A DNA stretch of 64,000 nt from Scilla litardierei (GCA_030789695.1 CM061142.1:42145375-42209374), one strand, 5' to 3'. Numbered from the stretch's first letter, positions 1-11,255 are shown. The notes: generated by a model from the letters alone, not told the origin. Program-made: numbers and translations.

Positions 1-1143
1 TCATCGCTTGACGATGACTCATTGTCGCTAGATGAATCATGATGCGAGCTTACCTTGGGATGTAGATGCCATGAAGCACATGTGTGCCGTCTCTCTTCTT
101 TCATCATTATCTTCGTCTGAGGATTCGTCGGATGAAGAATCGTCGCTCTGGTCGAAGGCTGCATAGGCTTCTTTCTTTGGTCGTCGAAACTTGTTTCTTG
201 TATTGGTTCGTCTTTCATTATTCTCTTTGTTCTTCCCACGATCTCTGGAATCACGGTTGTTTCTTTCCAATGGACAATCTCTCTTGACATGCCCTGGTTT
301 ATTGCAACCAAAACAAATAATACCGTTAGTTGGTCTAAAAGATCGTTTTCCATACTTACTTGTAATGAACTCTTTAAAGTTCTTTGAGATGAACGCGATG
401 TGATCTTCTTTGTCCGTGTAATCGGAATCTTCTTCTTGAGCTTTGAATGCAAGATTTTTCTTCTTTGGTTTTTCTTCGATTTTCTTGTCTTCTTCAAGCT
501 CGATCTCATATGCCATGAGATTTCCCATCAGTTCTTCGATGGTGAGGTCCTTTACATTATGAGCTTCTCAAATGGCCGTAGTCTTTCCCTTCCATTCGGG
601 TCGGAGGGATCATAGTATCTTCATTACCTGTTCATACTCGGAAAGTTTCTTTCCTAGTCCTGCAAGCTCATTTGTAATGTTAGTAAAACGAGTATTCACA
701 TCGGTGATACTCTCTCCTTCTTCCATTTTAAAAGTTTCGAATTTTGAATGTAATACATTTATACGAGATTCTTTTAATTTTTCTGTACCTTCGTGACTTA
801 CCTGAAGAGTGTGCCAAATTTGATGTGCTGTCTCACATTGGGAGACTCGATTGAACTCATTTCCTGTAACAGCGCAAAACAAGGCATTCATTGCTTTTGC
901 ATTGAGATTAGCTCTCTTCTTGTCATCGATAGACCATTTTCCAAATTCAACGTCGGTGGGTGCGATGTACGGGACTTTGGTGATAGTCCAGGCTTCAATG
1001 TCCAATGACTCTAGGTGAGTCTTCATTCGGATCTTCCAGCTGGCGTAGTTGGTTCCGTTGAATAGAGGTGGTCGCATAGTGTTCAGTCCTTCGGAGTGAA
1101 AAGATGTTGACGCCATCATTATTGTAGCCTTGCTCTGATACCA
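1..1143 (-). mobile_element. Sirevirus-type Copia element 1, partial gag region (pseudogene)
   Basis: Minus-strand gag reading frame from a start near 1116 down to the window edge. The N-terminal part (1116-613) has the plant Copia gag layout: a proline-rich start, then the substrate motif PPLFNGTNYASWKIRM and an H-x-G-T region (UBN2-type). The C-terminal part (528-37) has NLMAYEIELE and a CCHC zinc knuckle (CFGCNKPGHVKRDCP), followed by acidic serine-rich sequence. The parts share one frame but are separated by two in-frame TGA codons (610-612 and 568-570), so no intact Gag can be made. Gag of this type packages element RNA in virus-like particles. The NLMAYE block suits the Sirevirus lineage of Copia. 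PR, IN and RT would lie beyond base 1. Confidence 0.88.
1132..1143 (-). other. Primer-binding site, Sirevirus 1
   Basis: The minus strand reads TGGTATCAGAGC, the usual initiator-Met tRNA primer-binding site of plant Copia elements. It lies 2 nt from the LTR edge at 1146, which fixes both the element's polarity (minus) and the inner LTR boundary. Confidence 0.9.
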
Positions 1144-1145
1144 AG

Positions 1146-2849
1146 TGTTGGATCCTGTGGATGGCAAGCAACACTAGAAGGGGGGGTTGAATAGTGTTGA
1201 TCAAATACTAAAAATTTTTCGCTCAACGATATTAACACAAATAAATTCCTTCTAACGTTGCCTAAGAAACCAAGTAGAGTGATCTACGCTTGGTTCTTAA
1301 TCAACAATATAATTTTAAAGTGCACAGCGAAATTTCACAGCAGGTAGTCGACTCCTTATGAGCAGTAGTCGACTCCCAGAGAATATGTTAGAACAAATAA
1401 GATTACAAGTATGAATTTCAGCGTATAGAAATAGAATTGATCTTTGCTGTAGATAGAAGATATAAATGTAAAGATAAATAAACACAGATCAACAACCGCA
1501 AACAAAAGGATTTTATCCTGGTTCCCCGCAACCCGGGTACGTCCAGTCCCCGACCAATCCGGTACGAGATTTCCACTATCTGCCTTGGAAAATACAAGCA
1601 CCTAACTTCACTCGTTAGGATTTCCAACGACCTAGCCTTGACCAGGATTTCCGATCATAACACCTAGACTTGTCTAGGGTTTACCCTTGCCTCACAAACC
1701 GAGGACTTTCCAACTGGCAACAACTAGACTTGTCTAGTGTTCCTACAATCAACACAATAAGAGATTTGTCCAATACTCTACAATAAATGATAGAGATTGG
1801 TAAATACACCCGATTCTATAGCCAATCAAAAGATAGACAATTTGTGTAGTGGCTTAATAGAATGATAGTCTAGATCACACAAAGATACGAGATAAGTTCT
1901 TTGTGATCTAGAGCTTTTTCAAAAATCCTTCAAATAAAATTAGAGAGAAATAATAGAGAGGCTTTTGAAAAACAGTTTAGCCAATAAAAATAATAATATG
2001 ATCTTCAAAAAGAATTGAGAAAATATTGCAAGATCAAAAACAGAAATTAAATTGGCTAGAAAGAAAATTAGAGAGCTTTGATTCACGAGAGCTTTTACGA
2101 ATTTTGATTTTCAATGTTGTTGTATTTTCACAAAAGAATTTAGCTCTATTTATAGGGAAAAACTGAGATTTGAATTTCAAATTTCGTTTGACTTTTGTCC
2201 CAAAAATTTCGGAGTAAATTGCTCAAAAGATTTTAAAATTCAAATTCAAAACGTCTGAAAATTTCCAGCAGGTAGTCGACTCCCTCCTATAGGTAGTCGA
2301 CTCCCAGAGAGATCTAGGAAATTTTCATCCCTGAGAGGTTGTCGACTCCCTACTTTTGGTAGTCGACTCCCAGAGGAGTTTTTCCTGTTGTTCTAGTCAA
2401 AAGGGTAGTTAGCTCCAGGGTGCGTGGAGTTTCACTACGAGAATTATGAAGTGACTAGAAAAGCTCTTGAAAACTATTTTTTGAAGATAGTTAAAAATTG
2501 TTTCGAAATCATTTGTGTGTGTGTTGTCTATTTGATATGGCTTTGACAAATATCCTAAAAGACACGACACACTCACACTAGACTCTGAACATGTCTTCGG
2601 AAGTTTAGTCAACTTGATGAAGTGAAGGTGAGCTTCTCTTTGAGCTTCTTGTTCTGTTTGAGCTTGAGCTTCATCACTTGAGTTTAGCCATGTTCGTCTT
2701 TGTCGTGGAGTATTGATGCGTGCTTCTTGGAGTATTAGTAGAGCTTCACGAAATCTGCATACTTAAAGTGTAATGTAGTTAGTACACTAAGCATTCATTT
2801 GGTGTGCTCATCATCAAAATCACTTGGGGGTGGAATTCGATTTCCATCA
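1146..2849 (-). repeat. 5' LTR of Sirevirus 1
   Basis: About 1.7 kb between the PBS and unrelated TG-rich DNA. On the minus strand it begins TGATGGAAATCG and ends CCAACA, giving the TG...CA termini expected of an LTR. The outer edge at 2849 is inferred from the TG/CA rule because the partner LTR lies outside the window, so the target duplication cannot be checked. It has no coding capacity. It contains five exact AGTCGACT octamers (1346, 1367, 2274, 2295, 2361), mostly in the context GTAGTCGACTCCC and mostly in pairs. Confidence 0.75.
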
Positions 2850-4082
2850 GATAGGTGTTGTGCTATGGATATATATGGTGTGTATGTAGCGATATAAATA
2901 AGTAATGGGCATACAGGTGGTACGAGTAATGCTCCAGGATGTTTGGAGTAGATGTATCATAAGGTGGGTAAGGGTGCTATAGACCCGTCCACCCTAGGTT
3001 TAGGCCCTTAGCTCTATCCCGTGCCTAGTATGGGTTAGGTATGTAAGTGTGTCGTGTAACATATGTAGGATGTGTTGGATATAAGGGTTTGAGACCATAG
3101 AGTACAGGTATACATGGGATGCTTGTGGGTTTGCATGGTTAAGTGGAGTTATGGTATATGTATGTATATGTGTATATGCCTACCCGTAGAGTAGTGTCTA
3201 TAGGACCGTTTGGATGTATATGTAGTGCATGTAACCTTCCGTTTAGTACATGTACCCTTCCGTATATAGTGGCATGAAGGGGGATTGTGTATTGGTATAC
3301 GAGATACTTGTATGTATGTAGGTGTGTTGTGGCAAGCATGGTGTGATTGTGTATATGTGTTGTTGTTATTGAATGTGTATTGGTGTATGTCTTATGGGTG
3401 TTATATGTATATGTATGTGAATGATCCCTATTCTGATATGCATGTGTCAGTATATGAATGTATACGTATATGGAGTTTGACTATCTACTGAATGTGTATG
3501 AATATTGAAATACACTTATTTATGTATGTACTAGTATACTAATAAAAGTGCAGATATATTGTATGTTATGAATATAATGGAATGGGCAGCTACTGACTAC
3601 CTGCTAGTATAGTGGAGTAGCTTGGCTGGATAGATGTGTAATAGCATGATATGTATAGTATGTGTGTATTTGTGTGTGTGTGTGCCCATACATGGGAATG
3701 CATGTACATGGTTGCATGGATCCTAATAGGCATATATGTATGTTTGTGTGCATACCTACTATTAGAATAACAAGCTGGTGTGTATGAACGAACATGTATT
3801 CGGCTATGTGTAGGTTTAGATATCTATATGTGGAATTGATATGTATGCATATTCGTGTACATAATGCGTATGTACATGTAATTAGGGTCATATAAAGTAT
3901 CTGTTTGGTGTAGTGGTTGATGTGTATATGTGAATATGTATTATGGTTGTATGGATTTCTATTATATATGCCATAGCAGAGTGTATGGATGTGTAAATGC
4001 ATGTGCAGTGTGCAGTAGAAGCATATATGGTTGTGTGTATATTGGTTGAATAAATATATATTTATATATATATATATATAAT
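2850..4082. other. TG/TA-rich non-coding DNA, probable Gypsy 3' internal region (left piece)
   Basis: Low-complexity sequence dominated by TGTATG, GTGTAT and ATATGT words, without a credible coding frame. Texture and composition match 19851-21049, which runs directly into a polypurine tract and a Gypsy-type LTR. I infer that both pieces were one internal 3' non-coding region, split at a (TA)n tract by the insertions between them. A stretch near 2940-3010 has normal composition but no ORF. Confidence 0.4.
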
Positions 4083-6115
4083 ATTCGTCGAATCTTTGTT
4101 CCGATAGCTGCGTGGATTCTTCTCCGACGGCTTCTTCGGCGGCTCCGGTCGACGCATCACAGACTGGCGGATCTCATCTGCGGCAACGAGGATCGCATCA
4201 CAGACCGGCGTCGCCGGTCGACGTCACAGACCGGCGGATCTCAGATCTGGACGACGTTCAGAGTCGACGAGGGTCAGACGTCACTATCTGGTCGACGTCG
4301 GATCTCAGATCCATCTGCACCGGACGACGAGGGTTTCAGGCGTCGCTAATCGGGCGTCGCTGAACAATCTACTCCTGCAGATCTCAGATCTGGTCGACGT
4401 CGGATCACTGTTCCGGTCGGAATCTGTTTCGGTCAGCGACAGTTATCAGGCATCGACGAGGAATCACCGATTCTCCGGCGGCTTCTTCGGCACCGGCCTG
4501 TGAGGGGTTCTGGTTCAGCGACGTTCGAGGGATACAGTGCTGATCCCGGGCTTTTCGGCAGCTCTACCTCTGGGAAGTCAGTCATGGCTCCTCGGGTTCA
4601 GGTTGCTTCTCGGGATCAGCCTCCAGATCTTGCTTCGGGGTTTCCACCCCTCCGTCATGCTATGGGGAGAGCTGATCCTTCATGTATCAACGCAGGCAAC
4701 CCATATCATCGGTGTTCGTCGTACTGTCATCAAAGGATTAGAAATGCTACCTCTAAAACAGTACCTACTACTGATATTAATCAAATTGATAAAACTATTG
4801 GCAAACCATCTGCTCATTTGAGGGTGGCAACATCGGGGCGTGAAGCATGGAGTTCCATTTTTTCTGTTGGACGTTCAGTTGAGCAACATAGCAAATGTGA
4901 ATACATCCCACCACGAGAGATCCCAACTGGTAAGGCTATCCCTTGGATCCCTAAAGAAGCAGTATCTGCTAATGTTACAAAATGGAGTCGCACTCTTGTT
5001 GGTTATGTTGTGGGAGACAAACCATTTTACTCGCACCTCCGAGCATGTGTACAACGGTTGTGGCGGCCTAAAGGAAAGCTTCAAGTTCACTCCAGAGATA
5101 ATGGTTTTTTCTTCTTTGAATTTGAGTTAGAAGAAGATTGCAGCAGAGTTCTCCAAGAAGGGCCTTGGATGTTTGATAAAAGGGTGATAGTACTGCGACA
5201 TTGGACGCCAGAACTAACAATGATAGAGATCTTTTGTCCTCAATTCCAGTATGGGTGAGATTTCCTGACCTTCCATTGAAATTCTGGTCTACAGAATGCA
5301 TTAGTATTATTGCTAGCTATGTAGGCAAGCCTTTATTTGTGGATAAGGCTACGGCTTCTGGAGAACGGTACTCTTATGCTAGATGTTTTGTGGAAGTTGA
5401 GGCGAAGACAAAATTACCTAGCAGCATTGAGATTGCGGTGGAGGAGGAGGGAAATACGATCATTCGAATGGAGTACGAAAATTTGCCCCCAAATTGTTCA
5501 ACGTGTGAATGTTTCGAACATACCTTTGCCCAGTGTCCCTTCAAGAAGGTTTGGGTGGAGAAAACTAAACCATCTTCAAATGTGGATGGTAATGTGTTGG
5601 TTTCTGAAGCCACATCAGGAAATCATTCAGCAACAGGTGAAGGTCAAATAGCTACAAAGAACCCAATAGAAGCTGAGCACACTGCAGCAATTGTTTCTGA
5701 TATAGTTCATTGTAATTTTGAGTATGGTGGTCCGTCTTCTGCGCGCCCTACGGAGAATGTCCGTATAGATGACCCTGACAATGTTGGTAATGAAGATGAG
5801 GCTGATGGAAACTATGAGGATGAGTGGATGGAGGAGTTTGATGGGGATGCTACTATGGAGAATTTGGAGTGGGAGGAGGAAATGCGCCACCTTGCATCAT
5901 CATTGAAGTCGATTAAAAAGAAAAATATAGATCTCCCTCGACGAAAAAGTTTAAGAATTCCTAGGAATTCTAAATATTAGGTCTCAAACGCAGAGTTGAG
6001 CAGTTGGGTAATTTATGATTGTTTTCTTTAGAGTTTTTATGTTTTGGATTTTTCTGTAATCCAATATTGTTATTGATGAGTTATATGAATAAAGTTGTTA
6101 ACCCTTCAAAAAAAA
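4083..6115 (+). mobile_element. LINE ORF1-type retrotransposed unit with poly(A), lacking ORF2
   Basis: A GC-richer block lies between two TA microsatellites. It contains an ORF with DUF4283 and zinc-knuckle domains, an AATAAA signal at 6088-6093 and a short A tail at 6108-6115. The tail and the TA flanks on both sides suit target-primed insertion into a (TA)n tract. No endonuclease/reverse transcriptase ORF follows, so this is either a non-autonomous or internally deleted plant L1 element, or a retrocopy of an ORF1-like gene. The 5' part (4112-4497) is GC-rich with short interrupted frames. Confidence 0.6.
4500..5980 (+). pseudogene. DUF4283 / CCHC zinc-knuckle protein (LINE ORF1-like), frameshifted
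   Basis: Two overlapping frames (4500-5258 and 5201-5980) together give the typical plant LINE ORF1-like protein. The first carries the DUF4283 fold: VGYVVGDKPFYSHLRACVQR, then NGFFFFEF and GPWMFDKRVIVLRHW. The second continues with VWVRFPDLPLKFW and a C-x2-C-x4-H-x4-C knuckle (CSTCECFEHTFAQC), then an acidic tail rich in D/E and a basic end. The frame changes near 5210-5225, so the product is broken. Proteins of this family bind nucleic acid and probably form the ORF1p ribonucleoprotein. No RT or endonuclease motif occurs downstream. A stop at 4497-4499 precedes the first Met, so the true N-terminus is uncertain. Confidence 0.72.
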
Positions 6116-6131
6116 CAATATATATATATAT
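6116..6131. repeat. (TA)n tract at Sirevirus 2 left edge
   Basis: Short TA repeat between the LINE-like A tail and the left LTR of Sirevirus 2. The right LTR is also followed by TA repeat, so the 5-bp target duplication is hidden inside the microsatellite. Confidence 0.7.
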
Positions 6132-7948
6132 AGTAAGGACCTTGTCTATGGGGAAAACACTAGAAGGGGGGTTGAATAGTGTTTATGCAAATTTAAAAGG
6201 AATTTACGCCAAATAAAATGCAATCCAACAAATAGTGCGGAATAGAAAACAACCCAAAGAGAAACACACGCAAACGCAGTTATGTTTCAAGGGTTCGGAT
6301 TACCCAAGTCAACTCCCGACTTGTTCCCGGTAATCCTACGTCCCTACCACCCAGATACCACCGGATACTCAAGTTAGAACCCTAACTTGAGGTTTCCTTA
6401 AAACCCACTTGTAGCAACCCTACAAGTGCAATCAAATACAATCGATGTCCTTGACTCCCACAACCAGGGAGCAAGCAAAAACCACTCTCACAATCGAGAG
6501 CACAATTCAAATAAAGAAGTTATGAAATCTGAAAGCAACACTTACAATCACATATGCCTTGAAGTAGAACTTGAAGGAGAAGTGTGATGTGTGTTGAAGA
6601 ACTCTCTTGGAAGAGAGGAGAAAAGCCCTTTCTCTTGACTGCACCAAATGCCTAGAGGATCAATCTTTGGTTCTAGGTTGGAGAGCAAGAGAACAAGATT
6701 TGGAAATACTTAGGGCTTTGGATTTGAAAGCTTTGATCTTTGGAAATGAAAGCTTGAAGGATTTTGCAATGAATGAGTAACCTTCCAATGAAACAGTAGA
6801 AGCTCTATTTATAGATTTCTCAAATCCACAAAACAGTTTAGGCAAAAACCCTATCGAAATCCGTGAGAAAAATCTCAACGGATATAATCTGAACTTGCGA
6901 CAGGCGACTGTTGAACAAACCACAGTCGACTGTTGCACAGTCAGCAAGGGTAGGTGAGAATTCATAACGGTAACTTACCACGTGGACAGTCGACTGATGA
7001 AGCCAAAACAGTCGTCTATAAAACCAACAGGCGACTGTACATTCTTCGACAGGCGACTGGCCGAGAGAAGAGTAAGTTAGATGAAATACTGGAAATCTCA
7101 CAAGATACAGGACAGACGACTGATGCAATGAACACAGTCGACTGTTAATCAGAACAGGCGACTGTATATCCTTAAACAGACGACTGTCACAGACAGGAGA
7201 AATTTCCAGAGAGCTGAGTCAAAGAATAGACTTGCAGACAGGCGACTGTTGCAGCATAGACAGTCGACTGATCTAATAGACAGTCGACTGTATATACAGC
7301 ATAAGTCGACTGGCCGTAGAAATCGGATCAAACAGAGTTTAGGCAAGGAGAGACATGCGACTGATGAACCATTCACAGTCGACTGTCGCTAAGACAGGCA
7401 CCTGATAAACGTTCAACATTAGCCTGTGCGAGATAATAAGAGAGGACCCAAAGACTGCATTGAAATAGTCTGTGCATAACAGGCGACTGAAGAACAAAAC
7501 ACAGTCGACTGTTTTTGAGACAGGCGACTGTAAACTGTTAAGCAGTCGGCTGTTATGAACAATCCAAGCACAAACAAAAAGAGAATTGAATTGAGATCAA
7601 AGGACAAAGGTCTAGAGATGTCCTATGACCAAAAGTAGATGTGTGTGAGTGCTCCATCATAGTTCTACTTCTAAGCTACATACTAGAAGAGATAAAAGAA
7701 AAATTACATTGACGAATAATCTCTTCTTTCCATCATATGAGCTTGAAGTCTTTATGGAGATTCAATCATCAATCTACGATCATCCAATTCATATCATTTG
7801 CCTTCAATCACGTTTGTGAGTCATCCATTGCTAGTTGATCTTCATAGTAAGCTTAGGCAATGGATTAACTGCAAAATAGGGGATTAGTCACACGTATTTA
7901 TGTTTGCTCATCATTAACACCAAGTAGGGAGAAGTCCAATACTCAACA
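6132..7948 (-). repeat. 3' LTR of Sirevirus 2
   Basis: Direct copy of 16757-18573 with the same length and no large gap. The outer end reads AGTAAGG where the partner reads TGTAAGG. The inner end (ACTCAACA) abuts the polypurine tract. It contains about eight exact AGTCGACT cores, mostly within CAGTCGACTG, plus a dozen near variants (CAGGCGACTG, CAGACGACTG, CAGTCGTCT) between 6900 and 7560. Confidence 0.93.
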
Positions 7949-7962
7949 TTCTCCCCCTTTTT
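7949..7962 (-). other. Polypurine tract of Sirevirus 2
   Basis: The minus strand reads AAAAAGGGGGAGAA directly against the 3' LTR, the expected plus-strand primer. Two further purine-rich repeats of similar sequence lie upstream (minus-strand TGTAGGGGGAGTAAG at 8016-8030, and a GGAGGAGTAAG-type copy near 8155-8168). Multiple PPT copies are a known Sirevirus trait. Confidence 0.85.
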
Positions 7963-8800
7963 GATGATGACAAACAAACATAAACAAAAATATAAATAGT
8001 TGTGCGTAATGAAAACTTACTCCCCCTACATAGATGCCAATCAAGTTAGTCAACAAATATTAGAGCATCTATATAGCAATTGAAGCAAATGAGTGAGATA
8101 TGAATGAATTTAATTCAAGAAATCTAGGAAATAAAAATCCATATTCATTGTAATCTTACTCCTCCTGAATCTAAGGCAACGAAAATCTTAGATTCAAGCG
8201 TTAGAACATACTTAGCACATCCATTATGTATCTTGTATGTTTATTTCTCTCCCACTATGGCATTATCCAAAAAGGTGGGAGCAAATAACAACAACAATAA
8301 TAGTGCTAAAATACGAACTAACAACAATCAAGGAGTATAAAGATATATCGAATCATATACACATGTGAGTAATGGAATTGAAATCCAATATCAACATTTT
8401 AGATATTCGAAATGAAAATAATTTTCACATATTCATCACATCAACGAAAGAGCATGAATTAACCAATATAAAATTCTTGTATTGTCTCAAAAGCACATCA
8501 AGAAGAGTGAAGCATACATAGAGACAATATATCATACATCACACAGAAATTAATCAATATAGCATAGTGTGACACAAAAGAGGGATGTAACATCATATAT
8601 ATATAATATAAAGCAGCTGAGTACATCAACGGATGGTCATCAACATGGCCATCCCAAAAAGATACACCATGAGCAACAAAAAAATAGCTACATCATGACG
8701 ACATCAAAGAGTATATCATCATACATATAAAAAAAATGTCGCATACAGCATCATCCATCATACAACGACAAAATATATATCATCACTCAAAAACATCGAT
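7963..8800 (-). other. Non-coding stretch between env-position ORF and 3' LTR
   Basis: AT-rich sequence of Sirevirus 2 without a convincing frame. It holds the extra PPT-like copies noted at 8016-8030 and ~8155-8168, and nothing else I can name. Confidence 0.6.
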
Positions 8801-9027
8801 CTAAGGGTGAGCGTCTCCAGGGGCTACGGACGAGGAAGCAGGCTCTGACGCAGCAGGAGTGTCCTTTGGAGAAGGGTCAGAAGGAGCAACAGAAGCAGCA
8901 GCAGCAGCAGCATCCTGTGTAGAGGCAACACCAGGAGGCTCAACGACACTAGAAGGCTGAGGAGGCACATGGGGCTGAGGAAGATACTGTCTCAAATCCT
9001 CAGGGAAGGGAATTCCCTGATGGAGGG

Positions 9028-9084
<57 letters not shown>

Positions 9085-10285
9085 GGTAAATACCAGAGAT
9101 CATCGACAAAATAGTACCCTGAGACGGTGGAGCAGATGATGATGAAGGCAAATCAGCTGGAGGCACATTGGATGAAGATGGAGCTGAAGTAGTCTTCCTC
9201 TTCTTCGAGGCAGTCTGCAGAGCCGAAGAGGACTTCGACTTCACAGAAGCGTCGAGGAGAGGGCCAAAGGGCAAGGGCTCGTAACGGGTCAAGTCAATAC
9301 CAAAGTGACGGAAGACACGAGTCAAAAGACCACCAAAGGGAATGTGAGACGAGGAGGACGTGAACTCAACCTTGTCCATCCTGTCAAGGAGGACACCGGC
9401 CCAGTTCACGGGCATGCCAGAGAGAATAGCATACATACACTTTAGTATATCCTGAAACGGCTGGTCGGACGATCCATATCTCGGCAGAATGTTGGACTTC
9501 ACCACTAGGTGAACAGCCCAACCCCGTGCAGAGAACATGGATGATCTGACACCCGAATCAAGAGCTAAAGGAACCTCTCGAAACATATCCCGGAGAACAG
9601 ACTGGTCAAGATCGTCAATCTCGGAAAAGCTGATATCCGTGGGGAGGGAACCGACAGAAGGAATCCTAAGGATAGTCCCTAAGAGAGAGGGAGTGAGCTG
9701 AATGTGGGTTCCCTGGACGACAGTATCAAGGATGCCAGTAGTCGAATACTCACCGCGAACGCGGTTCGCATAGAAGAGCTTCACCAGAAATGGGTAGGCT
9801 CTGGGGGACTCGCTCTGAGAGAAGCGAAAAAGATCGGCCAGGTGAGTAGCAGACAGAATGTTAGAAAGTCTCTCAGCAGTGAATGCGGGGAAAGCAATGT
9901 ACCGCTCCCTAAGCAGATTGATCCCAAGGAGAGAGTGAAACTTTGCCAGACAAAGATCGTCTCGACAAACGGGAACCAGGGGATTAGAGGGGGGTACAGC
10001 AGGAGGCTCTTCGGACGAACTTGATGCAGAATGAGATACATGAGGGATCTCAGCAGCAGGCTCACTGATGTGAACACCAGTAGGCTTGCGCTGACGATGA
10101 ATCAAGGGCTGAGCATTGCTCGAAGAAGAAGAAGGAGAATAACCAGGCGAAGATGAACGTATGGGTGACTGGGCATGCTTGGTTCGAGCTTTATAGGGTT
10201 TCTTTCTCTTGGCAATTAGTTTCTTAGGATCCCTAGGTTGTTTAGAAGCAATGATCTTCTCTTTTCCCTTAGGTTTAGGAGCCAT
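8801..10285 (-). CDS. Env-position ORF of Sirevirus 2 (putative plant transposon protein domain)
   Basis: An open frame of 494 codons if the Met at 10285 is used. The frame stays open upstream to 10765, but that part runs through the palindrome-rich block and reads as non-coding, so I prefer 10285. The N-terminus is strongly basic (MAPKPKGKEKIIASK), then serine/proline-rich. A folded segment at about residues 110-310 of this start (FPAFTAERLSNIL, YPFLVKLFYANRV, LTPSLLGTILRIPSVG) resembles the 'putative plant transposon protein' domain found in plant retroelements. A basic serine-rich linker follows, then a Leu-Ser tract encoded by an AG microsatellite, then a Pro/Ala-rich tail. There is no obvious signal peptide or membrane anchor from this start, so a true envelope role is not supported. 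It is the only long intact ORF of the element. Confidence 0.75.
9031..9082. repeat. (AG)n microsatellite inside an ORF
   Basis: About 26 AG dinucleotides. In the minus-strand frame they encode a Leu-Ser alternation of roughly 17 residues in the extra ORF of Sirevirus 2, leaving the frame open on both sides. Confidence 0.97.
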
Positions 10286-11255
10286 GGAAACAAGAGAAGA
10301 AGAACAGATGCAACAAACGGAAACAACGAATGTCAAGAGAGAGAAAACACACCAACCGAGGGAAGACAGACGATCGCGGAGTGGAAGATCAAAGACGACG
10401 GTAGAACACGATCGACAGCGACGATTGGGAGGAGATCGACGGTTGAAGAAATGAAATCGATCGATTTTGTAGAGAAAATCGAGCGGGAAGTTGAACGGTC
10501 GAAGCGGAGGAGAGAGAAAAATGACGTGGGGAGTGATCGCTTCGATTGAATATAAATTAGGGAAAATCAATCTGAGCTGTTGGATCAAAGAATCGACGGC
10601 TCGGATCAAATCAAATGAACCGACACAGCAGGAGACAGTCGACTGGAGAATAAAAGTCAGTCGACTGTATGAAGTGATAGAATTAAATCTCAGAGAGATG
10701 GGCAGTCGACTGGCAAGTATAATGCAGTCGCCTGTCCGCTGGACAGTCGACTGACATATACTCAACAGTCGGTTGGCTGAGAATTAATACAGATCACAAG
10801 AAAAACAGAGAACACTGTAAAAAATTCAACAGAGAGTACAGTCGCCTGATGACTAAATTACAGTCGCCTGTTAGACTAACAGTCGACTGTAAAACAGTCA
10901 ACAGTCGGCTGTGCGAAAGATATCAATTTTCATATGGAGGATATAGAGTAGGGCAGTTGACTGTCAAAAGAAACACAGTCGTCTGTCCTGGTCCAAAAAT
11001 GCACAGTGAGATAGAATTCCAGAGAATAAGAACACTCACCTTAGGACCTATACTCTAATCACAAATACATCTTAAAATCATTATGAAAACAATAAATCTA
11101 TTGAAACACAAATTATTCCAATCAACTTCGAAAACTCATGAAATCAAATAAGTCACAATTGCCTTTCTTAATCTCATAAAACAATAAAGCACATGAAGAA
11201 AAACAATCACAAATATATGAGCTCAATAAGGAGTTATAGCATGAAAATTGAGCTT
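10286..11255 (-). other. Palindrome-rich spacer between RNase H and the env-position ORF
   Basis: Non-coding internal part of Sirevirus 2. From about 10630 to 10990 it carries a dozen CAGTCGACTG-type decamers and variants (CAGTCGCCTG, CAGTCGGCTG, CAGTCGTCTG), the same motif family that fills the LTRs. 11040-11255 is plain AT-rich DNA. Confidence 0.75.

Noticed and set aside
2850..4082. Possible gene with many short Tyr/His/Ile-rich ORFs on the minus strand
   Set aside because: The peptides come from TGTATG-type low-complexity DNA; no domain and no splice pattern.
10286..10765. Upstream extension of the Sirevirus env-position ORF, with a hydrophobic stretch that might mimic a signal/membrane segment
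   Set aside because: The extension translates the palindrome array and a leader-like region. The Met at 10285 begins clearly protein-like sequence, so the hydrophobic run is probably not coding.
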